NCBI GenBank assembly: GCA_017550625.1
Contig: JAFZOL010000011.1
Coordinates: forward strand, 1 to 64,000
DNA from: Clostridia bacterium
GTDB taxonomy: Bacteria; Bacillota; Clostridia; Oscillospirales; Acutalibacteraceae
Length of the DNA: 64,000 bases
Reading direction: 5' to 3'
The notes beneath the pieces were generated by a model, which made no database searches, was not told where the DNA came from, and saw nothing but the letters and a program-made list of their open reading frames with translations. Positions 24,874 to 32,112 of the stretch are shown here, in pieces. The stretch's first letter is position 1. The number at the start of each line of letters is the position of its first letter. Position numbers and translations under genes: made by a program.

Positions 24874-27141
24874 TTACAAATCGGTATATTGCAGATGGGC
24901 GATTTCGTGCTTTTCGTCCGTTTTTTCCCGTTTCGGGGCGCCGTTTTGGGCTTCGGGCGTCAGTTTCAGGGCCCCTTCGGGCGTTTCGGACACGAAAACG
25001 GCCGCCGGAGGCGGGTCGCCGAGCAGCAAAACGGCGAGCGGGGTCTCCACGTCGTCCACCACGCGGCGGCGCACGGTCCTTGCGCCGTCCGGCAGGGCGG
25101 CGGCTTCGCGCCCGATGAGCAGCGGCACGCCGGGGTCGACCGTAAGGACGGCGCCGGCGGCACGGGCGCGGGCTGCAAGGAGATCAAGCTGCGCCCGGGC
25201 GATCCCGGCGAGGGCTTCGGCGCCGAGCGGGCGGAAGGTGACGACCTCGTCGACGCGGTTCAGGAACTCCGGGGGCAGCAGGCCGTCGAGCGCGCGGCGG
25301 GACGAAGCGGGCGTGCCGCCGAGAAAGCCCGGGGCGCGGCGCGACGCGCCCGGCAGGTTCGAGGTCATTATTATAATTGTATGTCGGCACGAGGCCGTTT
25401 CGCCGTCGGGCGACGACACGGTGCCGGTCTCGAGCATGCCGAGAAGCTCCGGCAGGACCGCGGGGTGCGCTTTTTCGAGCTCGTCGAACAGCAGCACCGA
25501 ATAGGGCTGCTTTTTGAGCTTTTTGACGAGGGTGTCGCCCTCGCCGTAGCCCACGTACCCGGGCGGCGCGCCGAAGAGCCCCGCCGCCGTGTGCGATTCG
25601 GAAAAAAGCGAGAGGTCGGTCACGATGACGGCGTTTTCGCTGCCGAACACGGCCCCGGCGAGGGCGCGGGCGAGCAGGGTCTTGCCCACGCCCGTGGGCC
25701 CGCAGAACAGGAACGAAGCAAAGGGGCGTTCGGGGTCCGAAAGCCCGGTGCGCGCGCGGCGCACGGCGGCCGATACGCTTTTGACGGCCTCGTCCTGCCC
25801 GATGACGGTTTCGGACAGGCGCGCTTCGAGTGAGAGCAGGCGCTCGCGCTCGCCGCCGATCAGCGACGCGACCGGCACGCCGCTGACCTCGCCCGCGATC
25901 TTCTCGATCGTTTCGCGCGTCACACTCCCCTGCCCGGCGGCCGCCGCGGCGGCGCAGGCCTCGTCCATGAGGTCGATGGCCTTGTCGGGCAGAAAGCGGT
26001 CCGGCAGGAAGCGCACGGAAAGCCCGACCGCCGCCTCGAGGGCGTCGTCGGTGAGACTGACGCCGTGGAAGGACTCGTACTTTTCTTTTAAACATTTTAA
26101 AATAGCCAGGCACTTCTCCGGCGTGGGCTCCGGCACGCGCACGGTCTGGAAGCGGCGCGACAGGGCCTTGTCCTTTTCGACGCTGCGGCGGTATTCGTCG
26201 GCTGTGGTGGCGCCGATGAGCCTGAAGCCCCCGCGCGAGAGGGCGGGTTTCAGGATATTCGCGGCGTCCACCGCACCCTCGGCCGAGCCCGCGCCCATGA
26301 GGTTGTGCACCTCGTCGATGAACAATATCACGTCGCCGTCGCGTTTGACCTCGTTCAATACGTCGCGGATGCGCTCCTCAAAGTCGCCGCGGTATTTCGC
26401 CCCCGCCACCATGCGGTTGAGCTCGAGGGTGACGAGCCGTCTGCCCGCGAGCGCCGGGGGCACGTCGCCGGACGCCATGCGCGAGGCGAGCGCCTCGACC
26501 ACGGCCGTTTTGCCCACGCCCGCCTCGCCGATGAGGCAGGGGTTGTTTTTCGTGCGGCGGCACAGGATGCGGATCACGCGCGAAAGCTCCTCGTCGCGCC
26601 CGTGCACGGGATCGAGCCGCCCTTCGCAGGCAAGGCGCGTGAGGTCGGTGCCGTATTTTTCGAGGGCGGTCTCGCGCTTTTTGGGCTCGGGGACGGAAGA
26701 GAGCAGGCCGACCGCCCCGGCGCGCAGGGACGAGAGCATCGCCGACGGCGACGCCCCGAGGTCGGTTAATAGCCGCGTGCCGGCGGCGCGGCGGTCGCGC
26801 AGCATCGCCTGCAAGAGATGTCCCGTGCCGGCCTTCACGTCCTCGCCCGCGGCGACCGAGAGGGCCTCGGTCAGAATGCCGGTCAGGCGCGGGGTGAGGT
26901 CCTTTTCGCCGAGGTCGGTCGGCAGCCCCGCCCCCACCGTGAGGCGCAGGCGCGCCTCGGCAGCCTCGCGGCGGACACCGGCGTTTCGCAGTACTGTCCC
27001 GGCAAGGCCGCCGTCGTCGGTGAGCGCCAGCGCCAGATGCTCGGTGCCGACGTAGGTGTGGCCGAGGCCCGACGCGAGTTTCACGGCCGCGTTGAGCGCC
27101 GCGTCCGCCTTCGGGGTAAAACCGGTGAAGGAATAAGTCAT
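24874..27141 (-). CDS. clpC: ClpC-type AAA+ unfoldase lacking the M-domain
   Basis: 755 residues from ATG 27141 (AAGGAG upstream); a longer in-frame reading into the repeats upstream is rejected. It would unfold substrates for ClpP. Clp N-domain about 1-140 with GTEHLAL but GTGHLLQ in the second repeat; the glutamates at these two sites bind phosphoarginine in Bacillus ClpC, and the second is Gly here. AAA-1: GEAGVGKT, ILFIDEVH. AAA-2: GPTGVGKT, LLFDELEKAHP. Between PDKAIDLMDEA and SGVPVASL there is only a short link, so the ~50-residue UVR-type M-domain of ClpC is absent. The ClpP-docking loop is unclear (APGFLGG). Gene order mcsAB-clpC fits the stress-protease system. Confidence 0.9.
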   Translation of the reverse strand: MTYSFTGFTPKADAALNAAVKLASGLGHTYVGTEHLALALTDDGGLAGTVLRNAGVRREAAEARLRLTVGAGLPTDLGEKDLTPRLTGILTEALSVAAGEDVKAGTGHLLQAMLRDRRAAGTRLLTDLGASPSAMLSSLRAGAVGLLSSVPEPKKRETALEKYGTDLTRLACEGRLDPVHGRDEELSRVIRILCRRTKNNPCLIGEAGVGKTAVVEALASRMASGDVPPALAGRRLVTLELNRMVAGAKYRGDFEERIRDVLNEVKRDGDVILFIDEVHNLMGAGSAEGAVDAANILKPALSRGGFRLIGATTADEYRRSVEKDKALSRRFQTVRVPEPTPEKCLAILKCLKEKYESFHGVSLTDDALEAAVGLSVRFLPDRFLPDKAIDLMDEACAAAAAAGQGSVTRETIEKIAGEVSGVPVASLIGGERERLLSLEARLSETVIGQDEAVKSVSAAVRRARTGLSDPERPFASFLFCGPTGVGKTLLARALAGAVFGSENAVIVTDLSLFSESHTAAGLFGAPPGYVGYGEGDTLVKKLKKQPYSVLLFDELEKAHPAVLPELLGMLETGTVSSPDGETASCRHTIIIMTSNLPGASRRAPGFLGGTPASSRRALDGLLPPEFLNRVDEVVTFRPLGAEALAGIARAQLDLLAARARAAGAVLTVDPGVPLLIGREAAALPDGARTVRRRVVDDVETPLAVLLLGDPPPAAVFVSETPEGALKLTPEAQNGAPKREKTDEKHEIAHLQYTDL

Positions 27142-27164
27142 ATAGGGCTCCTTTGTTTTGGGAA

Positions 27165-27436
27165 GGAAGGGCGCACAGGGCGCACAGGGCCGGGGGCGCA
27201 CAGGGGAATACAAAATACAAAACTGAGGGGCCAGAGGCCAGAGGCCAGGGGCCAGGGAAGGGAGGGGTGCGGGTCGCCGGGGGCGACCTCTGCCGTCAGG
27301 CAGAAGCACCGACCGAAGCGGCAGCCGAGACCCAGAAGCGCCGACCGAGCCGGCAGGCGAGACCATTCGCCCTTACCCATTCTATAATGCGAGCCGTAGG
27401 CCCTTCCCTGGCCCCTGGCCTCTGGCCTCTGGTCCC
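27165..27436. repeat. Mosaic intergenic repeat cluster B
   Basis: Between the mcsAB terminator and clpC. From left: 9-bp units GGGCGCACA (27169-27204), 7-bp AATACAA units (27207-27224), 7-bp GGCCAGA/GGCCAGG units (27226-27258), hairpins GGTCGCC-GGG-GGCGACC and TCTGCC-GTCA-GGCAGA (27272-27304), a 32-bp degenerate direct duplication (27301-27332 and 27333-27364), a 59-bp core (27333-27391) shared with cluster D, and 7-bp CCTCTGG/CCCCTGG units (27401-27436). No plausible gene. Confidence 0.85.
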
Positions 27437-27437
27437 T

Positions 27438-27472
27438 AAAAAACCAAAAAAAGCAGCGCTTTCGCACTGCTT
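27438..27472 (-). terminator. Terminator after the mcsA-mcsB fusion
   Basis: AAGCAGTGCG-AAAG-CGCTGCTT then seven T on the minus strand. It separates mcsAB from clpC, so clpC needs read-through or its own promoter. Confidence 0.85.
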
Positions 27473-27497
27473 ATAGTATACGGCCGATTGGGCCGTT

Positions 27498-28886
27498 TCA
27501 TTCGGTTTTTTCGCCGAAGAGCTTCGCTTTGACGATCTGCGCCCTGAGGGCGTCGCGCCGCACGGACGGGATCTTCTGCCCCGCGAGCGTGTTGACCCCC
27601 GCCGGGAACAGGTTGACCGCGAGGTCGCCGAGGACCTTAAGGTCGAAATCGCACAGGCCGTAGAGCGCGCCGAGGCGCACCCACGAGAGCAGGCCCGTCA
27701 GCTCGGCGCTCGTAAGAAGCTCCGCCGAGGACAGCAGAGCGACGCTGCGCTGCACGCGGTCGCGCACGCCGATATCCTCCACGTATTTTTCCGCGGCGGC
27801 GCGCTCTTTCGTGGCGAGCTGCCGCGTGACCGCCTCGAGGTTCGAGGCCGCCTCTTTTTCGGACAGGCCCATGGTGAGGGTGTTCGTGAGGCGGTACATA
27901 TCCCCCGCCGCGCTGAGGCCGTCGCCGAACGCGCCCTGCAGCACGAAGCCCATCTTGCGCAGCGCCGACGCCGTTGCCGGCAGCGAGCCGGAGCCCGTGA
28001 GGGCCGGGAGATGCAGCAGCGACGACACCGTCATGTTGGTGCCGAGGCGCATGGGATTGCGGCTCAGGAAGCCGAGCTTTTTGTCAAAGGCGACCCTGCC
28101 GTCGGCATAGAGCTTGTCCCGCAAAACGGCGGCTCTGGCGAACGCGGTTTTCGGGGCGGCGCCGCCGCTGACGGCGCGGATGCGCACGTGGTCTTCGTCG
28201 CAGAGCATCACGCTGAGGTTCTTGTCTTCGCTCACGAGGAGCCCCGCGCCCGCGCCCGCCGCCGCGAACTCGGGCGTGACGATGAAGCGCTCGGCGAGGC
28301 TGACCGCCTCGTAGGGGTAAAGGCTGCCCATGTCGACGCGGCGGAACGTTTCGCCCGCGTCTTCAAGAAGCGAAGCAGCGGCCTCGGCAAGGCGCCGTTT
28401 TTCGGCCACGTTCATGCGCACCGGGAAGGGGGTGCCTGCGAAGTTCACGCCGAAGGTGACTTCGCTGCCGAACACCGCGCCCGCGGTCTTGTCGGTCTGT
28501 TCGTACCAGCGGCGCGCGTCCGGTTCGGGCGCGGAGAGGCCGAGAATCGGCTCGCCTCGGTAGACGTCGCGCCCGTGGAGGCGGGAGAGATAGGGGCCGA
28601 GCTTTTCGCGGAAGGTCAGATAACAGTCGGGGCAGCCGAGGGCAGAGGTGCCCGAGATATCCTCAAGCGTGAGCCCGCAGGTCTCGCAGCGCGGCAGGCG
28701 CGCCGCGTCGCTCTGCAGGCGCGTGGTGAGCGACGGGAACACCGGGAACGGCACGCCCGCGAACAGCCCGATATAGCCGAGGGCGGCGGCGCACGCCGGG
28801 CACAGGTGCGTTTCGCCCGCCTCGCCGCCCACGATCCGTTTGAGGTGGATCGAGGCGTCGCGTTTCTGACAGTTTTGACAAAGCAT
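27498..28886 (-). CDS. McsA-McsB fusion with a degenerate protein-arginine kinase domain
   Basis: 462 residues. N-terminal McsA-like part: zinc knuckles C3/C6/C29/C32 and C67/C70/C85/C88, with LGCPDCYLTFREKL and SRLHG as in McsA. From about 135 it follows McsB: LLVSEDKNLSVMLCDEDHVRI (like McsB NEEDHIRI), LLHLPAL, KMGFVLQGAFGDG, MYRLTNTLTMGLSE. Active-site positions are changed: McsB SRIRLARN reads SEVTFGVN (141-148), and CPTNVGTG reads NPMRLGTN (277-284), losing the catalytic Cys and ATP-binding Arg residues. The C-terminal RDALRA (444-449) matches the McsB phosphoarginine-binding RDxxRA motif. Probably a pseudokinase or phosphoarginine sensor for ClpC; this role is inferred. No ctsR is seen nearby. 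Confidence 0.85.
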   Translation of the reverse strand: MLCQNCQKRDASIHLKRIVGGEAGETHLCPACAAALGYIGLFAGVPFPVFPSLTTRLQSDAARLPRCETCGLTLEDISGTSALGCPDCYLTFREKLGPYLSRLHGRDVYRGEPILGLSAPEPDARRWYEQTDKTAGAVFGSEVTFGVNFAGTPFPVRMNVAEKRRLAEAAASLLEDAGETFRRVDMGSLYPYEAVSLAERFIVTPEFAAAGAGAGLLVSEDKNLSVMLCDEDHVRIRAVSGGAAPKTAFARAAVLRDKLYADGRVAFDKKLGFLSRNPMRLGTNMTVSSLLHLPALTGSGSLPATASALRKMGFVLQGAFGDGLSAAGDMYRLTNTLTMGLSEKEAASNLEAVTRQLATKERAAAEKYVEDIGVRDRVQRSVALLSSAELLTSAELTGLLSWVRLGALYGLCDFDLKVLGDLAVNLFPAGVNTLAGQKIPSVRRDALRAQIVKAKLFGEKTE

Positions 28887-28917
28887 GCTTTCGCCTTCTC
28901 TTTCTCGCTTGGGGGAT

Positions 28918-29475
28918 TCAGGAGTTGATCAGCGCCATCGCCTCGCCGCGCGTGCGCGCGTCGGAGCGGATGATGCCCCTGAGGGCGCTGGTGCGGGTGA
29001 CGGCGCCGGCGGCGCGGATGCCGCGCATGGTCATGCACAGGTGCTCGGCCTCCACCACGACGGCAACGCCTTTGGGACGGAGGTTCTCGGTGATGAAGTC
29101 GGCGATCTGGCTCGTGAGCCGCTCCTGCAGCTGCGGGCGGCGCGCGAAGTTATCGACGATGCGGGCGAGCTTTGAAAGCCCGATCACCTTGCCGTCGCCG
29201 GGGATATACACGATGTGCGCCTTGCCGACGAACGGCAGAAGATGGTGCTCGCACACGGAATAGAGCGGGATGTCGCGCACCACGATCATCTCGTCGTTGT
29301 TTTCTTCGGTGAAGAGCTTGATGAACTGCTTCGGGTCCTTTTCGAGGCCCGAGAAGATCTCTTCATACATATTCGCCACGCGCCGCGGGGTCTCGACGAG
29401 GCCCTCGCGGTCGGGGTCTTCGCCGATCGCGAGCAAGATCTCGCGGACCGCGCGCTCGATGCGCTCTTTATCCAT
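28918..29475 (-). CDS. folE: GTP cyclohydrolase I
   Basis: 185 residues from ATG 29475 (GGGGAG 6 bp upstream; an in-frame start 18 bp earlier lacks this). Cytoplasmic enzyme converting GTP to 7,8-dihydroneopterin triphosphate, the first step of folate/pterin synthesis. Signatures: [36 protein letters not shown] (zinc Cys and His), [30 protein letters not shown] (third zinc Cys). Normal length. It sits between the dockerin-SpoIID gene (30 bp) and mcsAB (31 bp), an odd place for a folate gene; no other pterin gene is present. Confidence 0.97.
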   Translation of the reverse strand: MDKERIERAVREILLAIGEDPDREGLVETPRRVANMYEEIFSGLEKDPKQFIKLFTEENNDEMIVVRDIPLYSVCEHHLLPFVGKAHIVYIPGDGKVIGLSKLARIVDNFARRPQLQERLTSQIADFITENLRPKGVAVVVEAEHLCMTMRGIRAAGAVTRTSALRGIIRSDARTRGEAMALINS

Positions 29476-29505
29476 TCTGGTCTCCCCTTTCACCGCCGAT
29501 TTAGG

Positions 29506-30801
29506 TTAAGGCGTGTAAAAGATCGTATAGCAGGGGCAGCGAAGCCCCAGGAAATTGCAGCGGTAGATGCCTTCGTAGACCTTGTTGCCGAGGCGGATGG
29601 CCTGGACGTAGCCGATCTGGTTGTTATAAGAGGCGTTGTGCGCGAGGATCTGCACCCAGTCGGCCGGGTTATCGGACAGGACGGTGGACCAGTCCTTTTC
29701 GAGAATATCCTGCCGCACCTCTTCCACCGTGAAGGTGAGCACGCGCACGTATTGCTCCCACGAGACCTGCACCGAGGGGTCGCCGTCGAAGAGGCTGTAG
29801 ACCCCCGTGTGCGGGAACCCGCCGCCGCCCCACGCCTCGGCCGCCGAAATGGTGCAGCCGCCGCTCATGGACGAATAGACCGTGAGCGCCGGGGAATAGG
29901 TGTAGTCGCCGGCTTCGGCGATATACTGCCCGAGCACCGCGCTGACGGCCTCGTGCAGGTAGGGGTTGTTTTCGTATTCGCTCGCGCGGTAACTGAGGCC
30001 CGCCACGGCGTTGCCGTCGGTGATGTAAAAGCCGTAGCGCATCATGAGCGTATAGATCGCCACGCACTGCGCCTTGAACGCCTCGGTGGTATCCCAGAAC
30101 CCGCCGATCTCGGCGTAGACCATGCGGATCAGAAGATCCTCGACGTTATACCAGTTGCCGAGGTAATAGCACACGTCGCTCGCGAGCGGGGCGCTGACGA
30201 GCACCGAGCCCTGATAGTAATACGCGAGGATCTGGCGGTAGTCCCAGCCCTGTTTCGCGAGATACGCCGCGCCGTGCTGCGTCATGCCCACGCCGTGGCC
30301 GTTGCCCACCGTGATCACGGTGAAGGTGCCCGATACCGGCGTGAACGAGGGCGTGACGCCCTGCCCGCCGACGATCGGGGGGATCTCGGGGTTCGGCTGG
30401 ACGCCCGTGACGGGGTCGGTGACCGGGTCGGTGACCGGCGGGCGCGTGGTGGACACGTCGGCCTCCGTCGGGGGCTGATAGCCGTCGGAGATCGTGACGG
30501 TGCCGCCGTTGAGGGTATCGAGCCCCACGGCCACGCGCAAAATGAGGCGCGCGTCGGCCGCCGTGACCGTGCCGTCGAGATCGGCGTCGCACAGAAGCCG
30601 CAGGTCGTCGGTCATCTCTTCGAGCCCCACCGCGGCGCGCAGCGCGAGGCGCGCGTCGGCGGCGTCGAGGCCGTAGCTGAGGTTCGCGTCGCCGAGGATC
30701 GCGGTGCGCGACGCGTGCACGGGGACCCCCGCGGGGAACGTGAACGCCGCCGCCAGCACGACCGCCAGCAAGAGCGATAAGAGCGGTTTTTTCTTAAACA
30801 T
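29506..30801 (-). CDS. Secreted dockerin protein with circularly permuted SpoIID/LytB domain
   Basis: 431 residues. Signal peptide (about 1-30), dockerin repeats about 37-93 (GLDAADARLALRAAVGLEE, GTVTAADARLILRVAVGL), a Pro/Thr linker, then a SpoIID-like domain. SpoIID enzymes cleave peptidoglycan glycan strands. Here the motif that normally ends the domain, GNGHGVGMTQHGAAYLAKQG (about 166-185) with ILAYYYQGS, comes first. The normally N-terminal part follows: MVYAEIGGFWDTTEAFKAQC (catalytic-type Glu near 231), YSSMSGGCTISAAEAWGGGG, and last YEGIYRCNFLGLRCPCYTIF, which matches the stretch usually preceding GHGVGM. The order is a clean circular permutation. Third-from-last gene of the sortase unit, so a surface or wall-remodelling role fits. 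Confidence 0.85.
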   Translation of the reverse strand: MFKKKPLLSLLLAVVLAAAFTFPAGVPVHASRTAILGDANLSYGLDAADARLALRAAVGLEEMTDDLRLLCDADLDGTVTAADARLILRVAVGLDTLNGGTVTISDGYQPPTEADVSTTRPPVTDPVTDPVTGVQPNPEIPPIVGGQGVTPSFTPVSGTFTVITVGNGHGVGMTQHGAAYLAKQGWDYRQILAYYYQGSVLVSAPLASDVCYYLGNWYNVEDLLIRMVYAEIGGFWDTTEAFKAQCVAIYTLMMRYGFYITDGNAVAGLSYRASEYENNPYLHEAVSAVLGQYIAEAGDYTYSPALTVYSSMSGGCTISAAEAWGGGGFPHTGVYSLFDGDPSVQVSWEQYVRVLTFTVEEVRQDILEKDWSTVLSDNPADWVQILAHNASYNNQIGYVQAIRLGNKVYEGIYRCNFLGLRCPCYTIFYTP

Positions 30802-30834
30802 CCGAAAAAAGCATTCCTTCCGCCGTGCGCGCCG

Positions 30835-32073
30835 TTAACGGACTCCGGTTTCCGAAGCGTCGGTCAGCAGCGCGGGATCCACGGTCTGATTGGTGTTGTC
30901 CGCCGATTCGAGGGCGGGCTCCTGGTCGCTGAGCAGGAAGGGCGCGTAGCGCGCGAGCCAATCCTGCAGCGTGTAGTTGTTGGCCTTGAAATAATACCAC
31001 GTGAAGCCCGCGAGCGCCAGAAGCGCGGCGAGCAGCACGGCCACGAAGACGCGCAGGCGCGTCATCTTTTTCTTTTGTTGTTTGATCTTATCCTGGTTGT
31101 CCGTCTTCACGAGGCCCGCGTCCACGTTGATGATCTGGGTGAGCAGGGCGCACAGCTCGCGGCAGCAGCGGAACAGGAAATCCGCGGTGGACTCGCCGTA
31201 GAAGGACGTCAGCTTTCTGAGCGTGGTCTCTTCTTCGTTGGTGACGGCGAGATACACCGTTTTCGGGGCGGCGGGATCGTCGCCGGTGTAATAGGCGTTC
31301 GACATCGCGACGCCGTAGGGCATGCCGAGAAACTCGGCCGCGGTGATCGAGAGGTTGACCATGTGCTCGCCGGGCGGCGTGGAACCGCGCGCCGCGGTCT
31401 TGCGCACCGTGACGATGCGGTCGGATAAAGCGGGGTTCGCGCTGATGAAGCGGCGGAACAGGCTTTCGGTCTTGGTGCCGGCGATGGCGATCTTGATATC
31501 CTGCCGCGTCATCGCGTCGTAAAGGTCCTCGACCGAGCAGAAGCGGATGGGATCGGCCGTGAGCCCGGCGCGGAAGCGCGCGTTGAGGTACGGGATGACC
31601 TGGTTCGTGAGCAGCACCCCGGTGCGCTCTTTCTCCCACGGCAGGATGTAGAGCGTCTGCCGCCCGCGGCGGACGGCGAAGCCTGCGTAAAGGCTGTCGG
31701 AAAGCACGAACACGTCGGCGTTCGCGGGCACGCCCGCGTGCGCGACCGAGAAGTGCAGGTCCTTTTCTTCAAGCTCCGGCGCGGTGCGCTGGGCGCCGAG
31801 CAGCAGCTTTTCGTCCACGTTGAGCTCGAGCCCGAAGGCGCGGCACAGCACCTGCTTGAGGTCGCCGTATTTCGCGGCGTCCACGAAGAAAAACACGGAG
31901 TCGGATTCCGAGAACGCCCTGCCGATCGCGGCCGTGGCGTCTTTGACGGACGCGTAGCACTGCATGCTTTCGCCGGGGGCGAGAACGGGCTGGAAGGTCT
32001 TTTGCAAAACCGCCTCGAAGGTGCGGTCGCGCTTTTCTTCCTGCACGCCCAGAATAAAGATTTTCGTTTTCAT
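30835..32073 (-). CDS. Single-pass membrane protein of unknown function
   Basis: 412 residues, not recognised with confidence. The first ~330 are predicted cytoplasmic alpha/beta: hydrophobic strand/helix alternation, a start MKTKIFILGV and a stretch DSVFFFVDAAKYGDLKQVL that faintly recalls the MoCF/CinA fold. After a basic patch (KIKQQKKKMTRLR) comes one membrane helix (VFVAVLLAALLALAGFTWYYF, about 340-360) and a ~50-residue outer tail. It lies directly between sortase genes and the dockerin-SpoIID gene in one unit, so a link to surface assembly is likely. Start ATG 32073 has GAGAAAGGG upstream. Confidence 0.6.
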   Translation of the reverse strand: MKTKIFILGVQEEKRDRTFEAVLQKTFQPVLAPGESMQCYASVKDATAAIGRAFSESDSVFFFVDAAKYGDLKQVLCRAFGLELNVDEKLLLGAQRTAPELEEKDLHFSVAHAGVPANADVFVLSDSLYAGFAVRRGRQTLYILPWEKERTGVLLTNQVIPYLNARFRAGLTADPIRFCSVEDLYDAMTRQDIKIAIAGTKTESLFRRFISANPALSDRIVTVRKTAARGSTPPGEHMVNLSITAAEFLGMPYGVAMSNAYYTGDDPAAPKTVYLAVTNEEETTLRKLTSFYGESTADFLFRCCRELCALLTQIINVDAGLVKTDNQDKIKQQKKKMTRLRVFVAVLLAALLALAGFTWYYFKANNYTLQDWLARYAPFLLSDQEPALESADNTNQTVDPALLTDASETGVR

Positions 32074-32112
32074 AGCTTACCCTTTCTCTCTTCAGTTCCT
32101 CTTAGCGGACGC

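Noticed and set aside
27142..27366. N-terminal extension of clpC by 75 residues
   Set aside because: The extension is translated repeat DNA; ATG 27141 has a Shine-Dalgarno and starts the normal Clp N-domain.
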